Below, piece after piece: positions 50,572-60,337 of a DNA stretch of 64,000 nt. How positions within the stretch are numbered: the stretch's first letter is position 1; every line of letters starts with the position of its first letter. The stretch lies in the NCBI GenBank assembly GCA_910576125.1, contig CAJTHM010000006.1, positions 62,001-126,000 on the forward strand. The letters run 5' to 3'. The DNA is from Lachnospiraceae bacterium (lineage in GTDB: Bacteria; Bacillota; Clostridia; Lachnospirales; Lachnospiraceae). Position numbers and translations under genes: made by a program. The notes beneath the pieces were generated by a model. It did no database searches, had not been told where the DNA came from, and was given only the letters and a program-made list of their open reading frames with translations.

Positions 50572-52044
50572 ATGAGATTCGCAGATAAACTGTTCCTGGC
50601 CATGACCGCGCTGCTCACACTGATGTTCGCTCTCTTCGGGACATGGATGCTCTCCGCGGATTTTTCCCAGCTTCTGGACAAGGAAATCGAACAGGGAAAT
50701 AATGACATCCGCACTTTTCACTATCTGTTCGAGATGGGGTACCAGTCCACGGAGGAATTCGGGGAGGACTATGCCATCAGTAAGACCCTGAGCAGCATTG
50801 TGGCCAGCGTGGAGCGGGACGGGCGGCATATGTTCGTGATAAGGGAGAACGGTGAACGCTTTTACGGAGGCGACTATCTGGAGAACATGGGCTTTACGGA
50901 TGTGCTGGACAGCCTGATAATGACCCTTGAGGCTCCCGGTTCCACCGGTTACAGCAGCCGGAATATCGCCGTCCGGCAGATTGGCAGTACCTACTATCTG
51001 TTCGCGGTCACCATGTCGGGCGTAGCCGAGAGCAATGTGTATCTGGCCATGTGCAGGGATCTGACAGAAATCTATGATGCCAGGAGCAGCCTTCTCTCCC
51101 GGTATCGCATTGCGCTTCTGTGCCTGCTGTCCGCAGGCGGCATCTGGGTTTACTTTCTCTCCCGCTATATCACAAGACCGATTCGAAGCCTGGGAAGAAT
51201 GGCGAGCAGGATTGCCGATGGAGACTACATTCTGCGGTCCCAGAACAAAAGCAGGGATGAGATTGGAGAGCTTGCCCGGGACTTCAACCGGATGGCAGAC
51301 CGCCTGGTGGAGGAGATGCAGGTCAAAGTGCTGGAAGCAAAGCAAAAGGAAGATTTCACTGCCGCTTTTGCCCATGAGTTGAAGACACCGTTGACTTCTA
51401 TTATCGGCTACGCGGACATGCTCAACTCCCTGGAGTTGACAGAGGAGGAGCGCCATGACGCCTATTTCTATATCTATAGCCAGGGGAAGCGGCTGGAGAG
51501 CCTGTCCCACAAGCTGCTGGAACTGGTGAGCATGGACAAGAATCCCCTGACATTCCGGACGGTGTCCACAAAGCAGCTGGAGCAGAATCTGCGCATTACC
51601 ATGCGGCCTATCTGGAAGCAGCGGGGCGTCCGGGGAAGGGTGAATCTGGAAAAGGCCATCATCCAGGGGGATGCGGACCTTTTGTTGTCCTTGCTCTACA
51701 ACCTGATGGACAATGCGGTAAAGGCTCTGGACAAAGGGGATCTGAGCTTCATGCTGATGAAAGGAGTCTGCCTGACGGGGGCTTATGAGATAAAGGTAGT
51801 GGACAATGGAAGAGGCATCCCCGCGGAGGAAATCAGCCGCATCACGGAGGCGTTCTACATGGTGGACAAGTCCCGCTCCAGAAAGGAAGGGGGAGCGGGC
51901 ATCGGGATGGCGCTGTGCCAGAAAATCATCCAGCTCCACAAAGGCACCATGGAGGTGGAGAGCAGGCTGGGCGAGGGGACGGTAATCAAGATTACTTTTC
52001 CCAGAAAGGAAAGTTCTGTGAAAGGGGAAGGCTATGGCGGATAA
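50572..52044 (+). CDS. Sensor histidine kinase
   Basis: 490 residues: membrane segment near the start, extracellular sensor (about 30-175), second membrane segment (IALLCLLSAGGIWVYFLS), HAMP (ITRPIRSLGRMASRIADG), phospho-His268 in FAHELKTPLTSIIG, and ATPase boxes LMDNAVKAL, VVDNGRGIP, GAGIGMALCQ and GEGTVIKITFP. Partner of the OmpR-type regulator. Confidence 0.93.
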   Translation: MRFADKLFLAMTALLTLMFALFGTWMLSADFSQLLDKEIEQGNNDIRTFHYLFEMGYQSTEEFGEDYAISKTLSSIVASVERDGRHMFVIRENGERFYGGDYLENMGFTDVLDSLIMTLEAPGSTGYSSRNIAVRQIGSTYYLFAVTMSGVAESNVYLAMCRDLTEIYDARSSLLSRYRIALLCLLSAGGIWVYFLSRYITRPIRSLGRMASRIADGDYILRSQNKSRDEIGELARDFNRMADRLVEEMQVKVLEAKQKEDFTAAFAHELKTPLTSIIGYADMLNSLELTEEERHDAYFYIYSQGKRLESLSHKLLELVSMDKNPLTFRTVSTKQLEQNLRITMRPIWKQRGVRGRVNLEKAIIQGDADLLLSLLYNLMDNAVKALDKGDLSFMLMKGVCLTGAYEIKVVDNGRGIPAEEISRITEAFYMVDKSRSRKEGGAGIGMALCQKIIQLHKGTMEVESRLGEGTVIKITFPRKESSVKGEGYGG

Positions 52045-53077
52045 CGTAAAGCGGAGAGGCATCATCCTGTCGGCGCTCGCGGCGCTGATAGTAGCGGCTT
52101 TTTTTGCGCCGCAGATACTGTTCCAGGTGCAGGATGCCATCCTGTGCAGGGATACTGTGCTGGAACAGCAGGAAAGCATGAACGTGGAGGCGCTGAGCAC
52201 TACATATGAACATTCCCTGGCGGCGAGGATGCAAAATTACGCGGAAGGGCTGGCGGCAGGCAATACATTTTATATTGCATCCCAGGAGCTTGAGTCGATG
52301 GATGAAGTGAAGGAATTTATATATTCAAGTCAGTGCATCTATGGGGAAATCATCAGCAATTTTATCAATACCGGGCTGCTGCCCGCCTCTATCTGGGAGA
52401 TGGGCTATGTCATAGAAGATTGTAAGCAGTATGTCATTTATAGCGATGATTTTACAAAGGGCATGAATTTTATCCTCTGGTACGTGGAGATGCGGGATGA
52501 CAACGGACCTGTGCTTAAGATTCTGGCAGACGCGGAGGACGGCACGATATACGCGCTCAAAACAGAAGAAAACCTGCAGGGCGCTTCGGCGAATCCGAAC
52601 ACTGATATGGGACGGAGCTACATCAATGAGATTTTCTGGAGCGATGCTGTGGCAACCGAGATGTGGGGGTTTTTTGCCATAAACTATGAAGTCATGAACG
52701 AGTCCGAGGAGAAGGACTTTGAAATCATGGTGGGGGAGTACGGATGGTCCGGGGACGGCCTGATGAACGGAGAGAACTCCGCTGCATACAGCGAGCAGCC
52801 CGGGATTGTAACGGATGCGGACTACATAAAGAAGAGGCAGGCGGAGGCGAGGGAAATAATCAGTCTTCATGAGGAGTGGAGTGATATCCAGGAAATGGTC
52901 CAGTATCATATGTGGGGCGAGGATTCCATGTTTTTCCTGCTGCCCTACGAGGACGCGAAAGTGGAGGTCGTCATGAAAATTCCGGGCACCGAGAAGCCGT
53001 CCGCATATATATACGGAATTCCGGACATTGTTGTGGGGATACGCCAGATTTATGAAATGATTCCGGAATTTGCATAA
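52034..53077 (+). CDS. Exported single-span protein linked to the two-component system
   Basis: 347 residues: one N-terminal membrane segment (GIILSALAALIVAAFFAPQI) and a large acidic outside domain. It overlaps the kinase by 11 bases, so it is made with it. Proteins like this in clostridia act as accessory sensors or regulators of the kinase. No known fold recognised. Confidence 0.7.
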   Translation: MADNVKRRGIILSALAALIVAAFFAPQILFQVQDAILCRDTVLEQQESMNVEALSTTYEHSLAARMQNYAEGLAAGNTFYIASQELESMDEVKEFIYSSQCIYGEIISNFINTGLLPASIWEMGYVIEDCKQYVIYSDDFTKGMNFILWYVEMRDDNGPVLKILADAEDGTIYALKTEENLQGASANPNTDMGRSYINEIFWSDAVATEMWGFFAINYEVMNESEEKDFEIMVGEYGWSGDGLMNGENSAAYSEQPGIVTDADYIKKRQAEAREIISLHEEWSDIQEMVQYHMWGEDSMFFLLPYEDAKVEVVMKIPGTEKPSAYIYGIPDIVVGIRQIYEMIPEFA

Positions 53078-53131
53078 ATCATTCCTTGTACCAATATATT
53101 TAGAAAAACGGTATGGTCACATGAGGTTTTT

Positions 53132-54709
53132 GTGGATATAAGGTATGGGATTCTTGGCAGTATGCCGGTAGAGAATATTTTCCTGGGGGGAAGCGCCCTT
53201 GGAAATGCCATCGGCGATATCATTGCCTGGCTGGACGATCTGGTCTGGGGGCCCTGGATGCTGGCGCTGCTGCTGGGCTGCGGATGCTATCTGATGATTC
53301 GGATGGACTTTTTTCCCATCAGGAATCTGAAATTCGCGCTGAGATGCGCCCTGGGAATAGAATGGAAAGACAGGAAGAACCGTGGCGGAACAGCTGGAGC
53401 AGGGCCGGACGTTTCCGGCACAGGGGCGGCAAAACGTCCGGCAGGAGAAAGATTGCAGGGCAAAAGCGCATCCGGAAAAGCAGGGAAGATTTCCTCCTTG
53501 TCGTCCCTGACGACGGAACTTGCCACCACCCTCGGCATCGGGAATATCGTAGGGGTGGCCACGGCCATGACGCTGGGCGGGCCGGGGGCGCTGTTCTGGA
53601 TGGTGGCAACCAGCATCGTGGGGCTTGCCACCAAGCTGGCGGAGAGTATGTTGGCAGTGAAGTACAGGGGCAGGAATGACAGGGGTGAGATTGCGGGAGG
53701 CCCTATGTACACCTGCCTGCATGGATTCCCCAACAGGAAGATTGGCAGGATGCTGGGTTTCCTGTTCGCACTGTTCGCAGTGACGGCTTCTTTCGGCATG
53801 GGAAATATGACCCAGTCCAATTCCATCGCGGATGCCCTGTGGGTTGCTTTCGCTGTGCCAAAGGCGAAGACAGGGCTTATTTTGACAGTCCTGACAGTTC
53901 TGGTGGTAATCGGCGGCATCGGTGTCATAGGAAAAGTGACTCAGGTGCTGGTTCCCTTTATGGGAGTTTTTTATTTATGCGGGGCTTTTGCGGTGATACT
54001 GGTGCACTGGCGGAATGTGCCCATGGCGGTGGGAGGAATCATGACGGCGGCCTTTTGCCCGGAGGCGGTGTCCGGCGGCATCTTCGGCAGCGTCACAGTG
54101 TCAGCTTTCCAGTCCCTGCGATGGGGCGTTTCCAGAGGAATCTTCTCCAACGAGGCAGGAATCGGCGCTTCCGGCATCACTGCTGCGGCAGCGGATACGG
54201 ACGACTACATAAAACAGGGCTGTATCAGCATGACAGGCGTATTCCTGGATACGGTAGTGGTATGTACGATTACAGGGCTTGCTTTCGCGGTGTCGGGAAT
54301 GCTGGGGAGTATGGACGTAAATGGGAATCCTTTGACTGGCACAGCCATGACGCTGGCGGCTTTTGGCACCGTCCTGGGGGAATGGGGCGGCAGCTTTGTC
54401 AGCATCTGCATCGCGCTGTTCGCCTTTGCCACCGTAATCGGCTGGGCCTATCAGGGGGAGAAAGCTTTTGAGTTCCTGTTAGGCGGAAAGACCAGATATA
54501 ATCTATGGTATCGCTTTGCCTATGGGCTTGCGGTTTTTCTCGGATGTATCTGCCCTCTGGAGACCGTGTGGAATTTTTCGGATATCTGTAACGGACTGAT
54601 GGCGGTGCCGAACCTGATCTGCGTGCTGGCGCTGTCGGGGAGGGCCTGTCGGGAGATACGGGAGTATCCGGTGCCGGGGGCAGTGCGGAAACCGGGCGAT
54701 TCTCGGTAG
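53132..54709 (+). CDS. Sodium:alanine symporter (AGCS family)
   Basis: 525 residues with about 10 membrane segments. LATTLGIGNIVGVATAMTLG, GGPGALFWM, AGGPMYTCL and GIFSNEAGIGASGITAAA are AGCS marks. About residues 88-125 form a long Gly/Ala/Lys-rich insert between the first segments. Start is uncertain: GTG 53132 (AGG upstream) or ATG 53162. Confidence 0.9.
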   Translation: MDIRYGILGSMPVENIFLGGSALGNAIGDIIAWLDDLVWGPWMLALLLGCGCYLMIRMDFFPIRNLKFALRCALGIEWKDRKNRGGTAGAGPDVSGTGAAKRPAGERLQGKSASGKAGKISSLSSLTTELATTLGIGNIVGVATAMTLGGPGALFWMVATSIVGLATKLAESMLAVKYRGRNDRGEIAGGPMYTCLHGFPNRKIGRMLGFLFALFAVTASFGMGNMTQSNSIADALWVAFAVPKAKTGLILTVLTVLVVIGGIGVIGKVTQVLVPFMGVFYLCGAFAVILVHWRNVPMAVGGIMTAAFCPEAVSGGIFGSVTVSAFQSLRWGVSRGIFSNEAGIGASGITAAAADTDDYIKQGCISMTGVFLDTVVVCTITGLAFAVSGMLGSMDVNGNPLTGTAMTLAAFGTVLGEWGGSFVSICIALFAFATVIGWAYQGEKAFEFLLGGKTRYNLWYRFAYGLAVFLGCICPLETVWNFSDICNGLMAVPNLICVLALSGRACREIREYPVPGAVRKPGDSR

Positions 54710-54920
54710 ATTGGCGCGAAAGTTGTACCTGTCTAATGTACCTGATTGGACGACTATTAATTGGATAAGTGTGTCACATAGTTTCCGATTAAAAAAGAAT
54801 TGTGGTTCATTCAGATTCGTGGTATGATGAAAGCCAGATAACGCAGAAAGGCGGGAATCCGCGGCGGCGCAGGAATCCGCAGCAATACATACGCCCGCAG
54901 AAAAGAGAGGTCAACAGAAC
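54710..54920 (+). promoter_or_regulatory. Upstream region of peptidase T
   Basis: 211 bases without a gene. Extended -10-like tggtatgat near 54830-54838. A GC-rich run of short repeats (gcgggaatccgcggcggcgc) may fold in the leader. Otherwise nothing recognised. Confidence 0.45.
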
Positions 54921-56159
54921 ATGTCAAAGACAATCGATTACTTTTTGCAGTACGCTAAAATCGACACTCAGTCCGATGAGACGACCGGAACATCGCCCAG
55001 CACGGCGAAACAGCATGACCTGGCAAAGCTCCTGGCAGGACAGCTTAAGGACATAGGGGCCACGGAAATCACCTACGACAGGGAGCACTGCTACGTATAC
55101 GCCACTGTCCCCGCGTCAGAGGGCTGCGAGGATGCTCCGGTGCTGGGGTTGATAGCCCATATGGACACCTCTCCTGCAGTGTCCAACGCAGGCACGAAGC
55201 CCCGAATCGTGGAAAATTATGACGGCGGGGACATCGTTCTGAACGAGGCAGAGAACATCATTTTCCGGCGGGCTGACTTCCCGGAGATGGCAGAGTATGT
55301 GGGCCATGACCTGATTGTGACGGACGGCACTACGCTCCTTGGCGGGGACGATAAATGCGGCATCGCAGAGATCATGGCAGCCAGCGAATACCTGCTGCAG
55401 CATCCGGAAGTGAAACACGGCAAGCTGCGCATCGGCTTCACGCCGGACGAGGAGATTGGAGAGGGCACCAGACACTTTGATGTGGAGCTGTTCGGCGCGG
55501 ATTTCGCCTACACCGTGGACGGCGGCGGATTCGGGGGACTGCAGGCGGAGACTTTCAATGCGGCAGGTGCGAAGCTGACTGTGAACGGACGCAGCGTCCA
55601 TCCCGGCGGGGCCAAGGGCAGGATGGTCAATTCCATGCTGATAGCCTTTGAGTTCCAAAGCCTCCTTCCTGTGTTCCAGAATCCTATGTACACAGCGGGA
55701 CGAGAGGGCTTCTTCCATTTGGATGGCATCCATGGAAATGTGGATCAGACAGTATCGGATTATATTATCCGCGACCATGACAGGAAGTTGTTCGAGCAGA
55801 AGAAACAGGTCTTCATGCAGTGCGCGGATTTCCTGAATCAGAAATACGGCGAGGGAACCGTGGAAGTGGAGATGCAGGACAGCTATTACAATATGTGGGA
55901 AGTGCTGGAACCCCATATGCATCTGATTGAGAATGCTTCTGAGGCCATCAGGGAGCTGGGCGGCGAACCGGTGGTGAGCCCTATCCGGGGCGGTACGGAC
56001 GGCGCCAGGCTTTCTTTTCTGGGACTGCCCTGTCCGAACCTTTGCAACGGCGCAGGCAATGGCCACAGCCGCTTCGAGTTCGCCAGTGTGCAGTATATGG
56101 AAAAGTCAACGGAGCTGCTTCTGAAGCTGGCGGTGAAGTATGCTTCATTTCGCATCTGA
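54921..56159 (+). CDS. pepT: Peptidase T (M20B tripeptidase)
   Basis: 412 residues. Zinc and catalytic residues: His80 and Asp82 in LIAHMDTSP, the bridging Asp at 143-144 in LLGGDDKCGIAE, Glu177-178 in FTPDEEIGEG, Asp in YTVDGGGFG, and the late His of GNGHSRFE. The dimerisation segment NGRSVHPGGAKGRMVNS matches PepT. Cuts N-terminal residues from tripeptides in the cytoplasm. Length is typical. AGAGAGG precedes the ATG. Confidence 0.95.
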   Translation: MSKTIDYFLQYAKIDTQSDETTGTSPSTAKQHDLAKLLAGQLKDIGATEITYDREHCYVYATVPASEGCEDAPVLGLIAHMDTSPAVSNAGTKPRIVENYDGGDIVLNEAENIIFRRADFPEMAEYVGHDLIVTDGTTLLGGDDKCGIAEIMAASEYLLQHPEVKHGKLRIGFTPDEEIGEGTRHFDVELFGADFAYTVDGGGFGGLQAETFNAAGAKLTVNGRSVHPGGAKGRMVNSMLIAFEFQSLLPVFQNPMYTAGREGFFHLDGIHGNVDQTVSDYIIRDHDRKLFEQKKQVFMQCADFLNQKYGEGTVEVEMQDSYYNMWEVLEPHMHLIENASEAIRELGGEPVVSPIRGGTDGARLSFLGLPCPNLCNGAGNGHSRFEFASVQYMEKSTELLLKLAVKYASFRI

Positions 56160-56224
56160 CCACAAGGGAATATCCGGCAAGGGAAAACGATGAAATGAAG
56201 CGGGAGGATTGAACCAGAAGAGAT

Positions 56225-56983
56225 ATGCTGCATTTGGCCATATGTGACGATGACAAAAGGTTCCTGAAATATCTGGCCGGGGAGGTGGAATGCTGGGCAA
56301 TGGAAGGAGGGCATTCCATGGAAGGAGGGCATTCGGCGGCGGGGAGGATGTGCAGCGTGGAGCTGTATCCCGGCGCGGATGCCTTTCTGTTCGCGTAGGA
56401 AGAACGGAAAAGTACGGATATCCTCCTCCTGGACATTGAGATGCCGGGAACGGATGGGATAGCGCTGGCGAAGAAGCTCAGGCAGATGGGTGATTCTGTC
56501 AGCATCATCTTTGTGACAGGCAATCCGGACTTCGCGCTGGAGGGGTACGATCTGGAGGCCGTGTCCTATATCTTGAAGCCTGTGAAAAGACAGCGCCTGT
56601 GGGCAGCCCTCAGCCGGGCCAGGGAGCGTGTTGCCCACAGGAAGTCGATTATCGTGGCGCTTTTCGGCGGGGAGGTGGAGAAGGTGTACCTGTCGGACAT
56701 CTGCTGCCTGGAAAGTGACGGACACGACTGTATCCTCTGGAAAAGTGATGGAGGGAAACTAGTCTGTAAATCCGGGATTCGGCAGCTGGAACAGGAACTA
56801 ATGGAAACAGGGCATTCCTTTTTCAAACCCCACAGGTCTTACTGCATCAGCCTGGAGCATGTGGAGAGAATCGGGAAAAAAGAGATTAGGATGGATAACC
56901 GGATGACAGTCCCCATTGCCAGAGGGAAGTGGGAGGAGCTGAACCGGGCTTATATGGAGTATTTTCGCAGGCAGAGCTTTTGA
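56225..56983 (+). pseudogene. LytTR response regulator with in-frame TAG
   Basis: From ATG 56225 the frame reads LHLAICDDDKRFLKYLAGEV, then the repeat insert EGGHSMEGGHSAAG, to TAG at 56396-56398, and goes on in the same frame as a complete receiver end (ILLLDIEMPGTDGIALAKKL) and LytTR DNA-binding domain to 56983. GAG to TAG is the likely change. With the stop, the phospho-Asp lies after the break. The partner kinase is also damaged, so decay is more likely than readthrough. Confidence 0.8.
56312..56329 (+). repeat. 18-bp repeat copy in response regulator (HSMEGG)
   Basis: cattccatggaaggaggg flanked by half copies on each side; same unit as the five copies at 29161-29250. Placed in a surface loop of the receiver domain. 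Confidence 0.8.
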
Positions 56984-57021
56984 ACCTGGCAAAAAGGCAA
57001 GGCATGGGAGAGGAAAGCGGT

Positions 57022-58235
57022 ATGCTGAGACTTGGAGTCTGGCTGATATGGCTGGCATTATATCAATATTATATAGAACAGATCTGCGATTTGGAAAAAG
57101 GAAAGATAAAGCGAATCGCAGTGTGGGGAATCACAGGAGGAACGGCCCTGGCCGTAGGGATAGTGAGTTTGGTAATGTCAGGTCTCAGCAGGCCCGTTGG
57201 AAAGTGGCTGATACTTGCGGGCTGGCTGTTGATAATGCTGGTTCTCTTTCTGTATGTGCTGTTTTACGATGCGGCTCCGCTTTGTCAGCAATGGTGGAAG
57301 GCGCTGGCTCCGGGATTCGTGCTCGTGCCGGGGGCATTTGCGGAGAATCCGGTTTCAATAGTGCTGGCAAATGGGGCTATTACAGTATTTTTTCTGCTGA
57401 TGCCGGCATACGCAAGTGGACGAAAGGATTTTTATGCAAAAGGAGCTTCCCTGGCGGACATTGCCGTCTACGGCATCATAAGCCTGTACCTGTGGAAAAT
57501 CAGAGAGACGGCTGATACCGGGATGCTGCTTGGTTTCCTGGCGGTGGAACTGCTCCTGTTCCTGTCTCTGGAGGGGACATTTTCTGCTTACCGACAGGGG
57601 TTTCAAGTCCAGACGGAGCGTTTCCAGAGGGATATCCTGAGCCATCAGTATGAAGAAGTAAAAGAAATCTACCTGAACATGCGGGGCTGGCGGCATGACT
57701 ACCACAACCATCTCCAGGTGATGAAGGCCCAGATTGCCGCGGGGCAGATGGAAGAGATGAAAGGGTATCTGGATGAGCTGGAGCAGAGCCTGGAGGATGT
57801 GGACACTTTTGTAAAGTCCGGCAACCTGATGGCAGATGCCATCCTGAACAGCAAGCTGTCCCTCGCTGAAAAAAGGGAATCCCTGTGAACTGCAAGGCCA
57901 TTCTGCCCCGGGAGCTGTCAATAGAGGACGTGGATCTCTGCGTCCTGCTGGGGAACCTGTTGGACAATGCCCTGGAGGCCTGTGAAAAGATTCCGGAGGA
58001 CCAGCGATTCCTGCGCATCTACATGGTGGTGAACCAATCCCAGCTCTATGTCTCCATTCAGAATTCCGCCAGGGAAGAACTGGACTTCAACGAGAGGAAC
58101 TACATCTCCACCAAGCGCGGGAACCATGGGCTTGGCATGAAGCGTGTCAAGGCGCTGGCGGACAAGTACGAGGGATACCTGACCCTGGCCAATGAACCGG
58201 GCATCTTCGCGGCGGAGGTGACTCTGCCCCTGTAA
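57022..58235 (+). pseudogene. Agr/LytTR-type sensor kinase with frameshift
   Basis: N-terminal membrane part (about six segments), then the dimer/His region ILSHQYEEVKEIYLNMRGWR with HDYHNHLQ, stopping at 57888 after AEKRESL. The -1 frame resumes with VNCKAILPRELSIEDVDLCV and the ATPase boxes LGNLLDNALEAC and HGLGMKRVKALAD to 58235. One more A in the run at 57869-57874 would restore AEKKGIPVNCK. ATG 57022 is chosen for its AGAGG; ATG 57004 is possible. Confidence 0.8.
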
Positions 58236-58839
58236 GAGCGCAGCACCAGATTCTCACGCGAATCGCCTGCGCCGTTTGCGGCATTTTCAGCCACGTTGGC
58301 AGCTATGGTGACATAGAAGAAACTTCCTGTACATTTCACGCTTCAAAATGAACATTTCGTGCGGAAATCCTCAAAGGGATGTTCCTGTTCCGGAATCTGC
58401 TGAGCACAGATTTCTTCGAAGCCTGCCTGACAGCGGATTTCCAGGAACTGGAGAGCACGGACAGCAGAAGCTGGAAGGTGCCGGGGGAACATCTATTATG
58501 GCGGCTAGACAGGAATCTTCAATCATATCACAAATGCAGGACGGGTCAATCGGGCAGTCAAACATGGTTTTTGATATAGCCCGTTTGGATTCCGTCCTCT
58601 CTTCATTGTACAATGCTTTTTTTCCAGGGAGCTTATGATTCTTTTGTCGTCGCCTGTTTACAGGGGCTTTTTCCTATGTTACAATAAATTATACAGTTAA
58701 AATTTCCGGGTAACCTGACTACATGATGCCAGCCATATATGTTTAGCCAATGCAGTATGGTGAGTTCTGGCGTTATGTAGTATAACTCCCTTTTCGGAAT
58801 TGTGTACCCGCTGAAATTGGGTAAATAAATATACATTGC
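58236..58839. other. 604-bp stretch without a confident gene
   Basis: Overlapping short frames at 58348-58638 have no ribosome site and no family look. Holds one copy of the ctcccttttcggaa repeat (58786-58813) near its right end. Probably remnants plus the promoter of the next gene. Confidence 0.4.
58786..58813 (+). repeat. Short interspersed repeat, copy 1 (ctcccttttcggaattgtgt)
   Basis: About 28 bp; related copies at 60067-60094 (+), 60201-60224 (-) and 60234-60257 (+). All are intergenic. Confidence 0.65.
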
Positions 58840-59412
58840 ATGGAGAAATTAGGAAGAATGGGCAAAACAGTGACAGATTCGAATGAAGCGTTTATTGACA
58901 GTTTGAAGATTGAGGATGTGCCGTGGGGCAGACTGACCACCGCATACGGGCGGGCAGGGGATCTTCCGGAATATCTTGCCATACTTGGCGGGATGGAGGA
59001 TCGTGAAGAGATGGAAGATGCTTTCGGGGAGATTGCAGACTGCATCGAGCATCAGGGGACATTGTGGCATTCCACACCGTTTGCGCTGATTTTCCTTGTG
59101 CGCATTTACCGGGAGGCGGAAAAGCGGGAGGGATGCGATGATGCCGACTGGCTTGTGGAGGAGCTGGAGGACTTGTTTTTCCTGATTGCCACATGCTTCC
59201 ACGACTATCAGGAGCTGGCGGAAGACGAACCCCTGCCCCTGTTTGCGGACATGCTCAGGGAAGAATATCTCTGGCCGGAAGATTTCAGCGAGGAAGAGGA
59301 AGAGACCCTCTGGGCAGAAGGCCCCTATGAGGGGGATTTATTTGCAAGCATCTACCATTACTCTTATGAACTGGTGAAAGAATTTGATCAGGAGGACGAT
59401 GAGATGGCCTGA
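58840..59412 (+). CDS. Hypothetical acidic protein, immunity-like
   Basis: 190 residues, very acidic. IEDVPWGRLTTAYGRAGDLP, then IADCIEHQGTLWHSTPFALI resembles a helical-repeat family often found next to polymorphic-toxin immunity genes. Function not shown. No clear ribosome site before ATG 58840; ATG 58858 is an alternative. Confidence 0.6.
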   Translation: MEKLGRMGKTVTDSNEAFIDSLKIEDVPWGRLTTAYGRAGDLPEYLAILGGMEDREEMEDAFGEIADCIEHQGTLWHSTPFALIFLVRIYREAEKREGCDDADWLVEELEDLFFLIATCFHDYQELAEDEPLPLFADMLREEYLWPEDFSEEEEETLWAEGPYEGDLFASIYHYSYELVKEFDQEDDEMA

Positions 59413-59570
59413 TCAAGGGAACAAAGATACTACAAAAAGAAAGTGATTAGTAGGACGATGAGATGGGCTTGATTAAGGGAATAAAGACACTACAAAAAGA
59501 AAGTGATTAGCAGGACGATGAGATGGCCTGATCGAGGGAACGAAGACACTACAAAAAGAAAGGTTGGATG
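59393..59570 (+). repeat. Three tandem ~60-bp repeats at gene end and spacer
   Basis: Units begin at 59393 (59 bp), 59452 (60 bp) and 59512. Each has aggacgatgagatgg, an Arg/Lys-like actacaaaaagaaag stretch and ends before the next aggacgatg. The first unit overlaps the stop of the preceding gene; the third supplies the ribosome-site region of the next. Looks like duplication of a gene junction. Confidence 0.85.
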
Positions 59571-59577
59571 ATCAGAG

Positions 59578-60021
59578 ATGGAACAATTTTTCGCAGATTT
59601 ACAGCCCACCATTGAGAACGCGGTACGGCACGCGATGGAGAAGATTCATCGGGAAATCGGGAAGGAGCACATCTACAGTGCGGCCTTGGTCACCGACAGT
59701 GATTGCATTACCCTTTTCCTGGCAGTGAACACCGAGGAGGCCCTGGCAAGGCGGGACGAATCGGATCGAACGCCGGAGTATCTGGCGGAGTTGCGGAAGT
59801 ACTGGCCCGAGGAACTGGTGAGCCGGGTGGCGGACGGCTCTTTCAGCCTGAACCGCTATATTCCCGACGGGTGGGGCTATTCAGATGGGACTGACAGTGA
59901 ACTCAATCAGGTGAGCCGGCAGCTCTACGACCAGGAAGAGACCCTCTCCGATACGGATGACGACGCCTATGACGAGGTTCATGAGCAGTTCCAGGCCTGG
60001 AGAAATTGTTTTAACAGATGA
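59578..60021 (+). CDS. DUF4303-like protein
   Basis: 147 residues: FFADLQPTIENAVRHAMEKI then YSAALVTDSDCITLFLAVNT and an acidic C-terminal helix. This matches the DUF4303 pattern, a family frequent in polymorphic-toxin immunity clusters. No toxin is adjacent here. Confidence 0.7.
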   Translation: MEQFFADLQPTIENAVRHAMEKIHREIGKEHIYSAALVTDSDCITLFLAVNTEEALARRDESDRTPEYLAELRKYWPEELVSRVADGSFSLNRYIPDGWGYSDGTDSELNQVSRQLYDQEETLSDTDDDAYDEVHEQFQAWRNCFNR

Positions 60022-60337
60022 GCAGATTCCGTTTCCCAGTTTCCGGTTGTGTTGCTGATAAAATATCTCCCTTTTCGGAAAAGTGTTCCCGCTGCTCCAT
60101 AACGCCAATTTGGATCCGGCTTTATTTATTTGAAACCATAATATACACACCAAATGCCTTATTATACATTTAAAATGTATATTTACAAGCCTATTTTTAC
60201 CGGGTACACAAATCCGAAAAGGGACTAAAATATACTCCTTTTTGGAAATGTGTACTCATGAAAAACGAGTTTATAATACATAGCGAGCAGCAGGCAAGTC
60301 TGGAAGTTATATAAAAAGGCAAGAATGATAGGGGAAT
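60022..60337. repeat. Gene-free stretch with three copies of a short repeat
   Basis: 316 AT-rich bases. Contains tcccttttcggaa-type repeats at 60067-60094 (+), 60201-60224 (-, seen as gggtacacaaatccgaaaag) and 60234-60257 (+). Copies 3 and 4 face each other 10 bp apart, forming an imperfect inverted repeat ahead of the methyltransferase gene. Confidence 0.6.

Noticed and set aside
57869..57888. Programmed -1 frameshift in the sensor kinase
   Set aside because: A AAA AGG is not a proper X XXY YYZ heptamer and the partner regulator is also broken; decay is the simpler reading.
58348..58638. 96-codon open frame between the kinase and the immunity-like gene
   Set aside because: No ribosome site, competing frames and no family pattern; treated as gene-free.
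59393..59570. 60-bp tandem units considered as CRISPR or small RNA array
   Set aside because: Head-to-tail units without unique spacers; no cas genes nearby.
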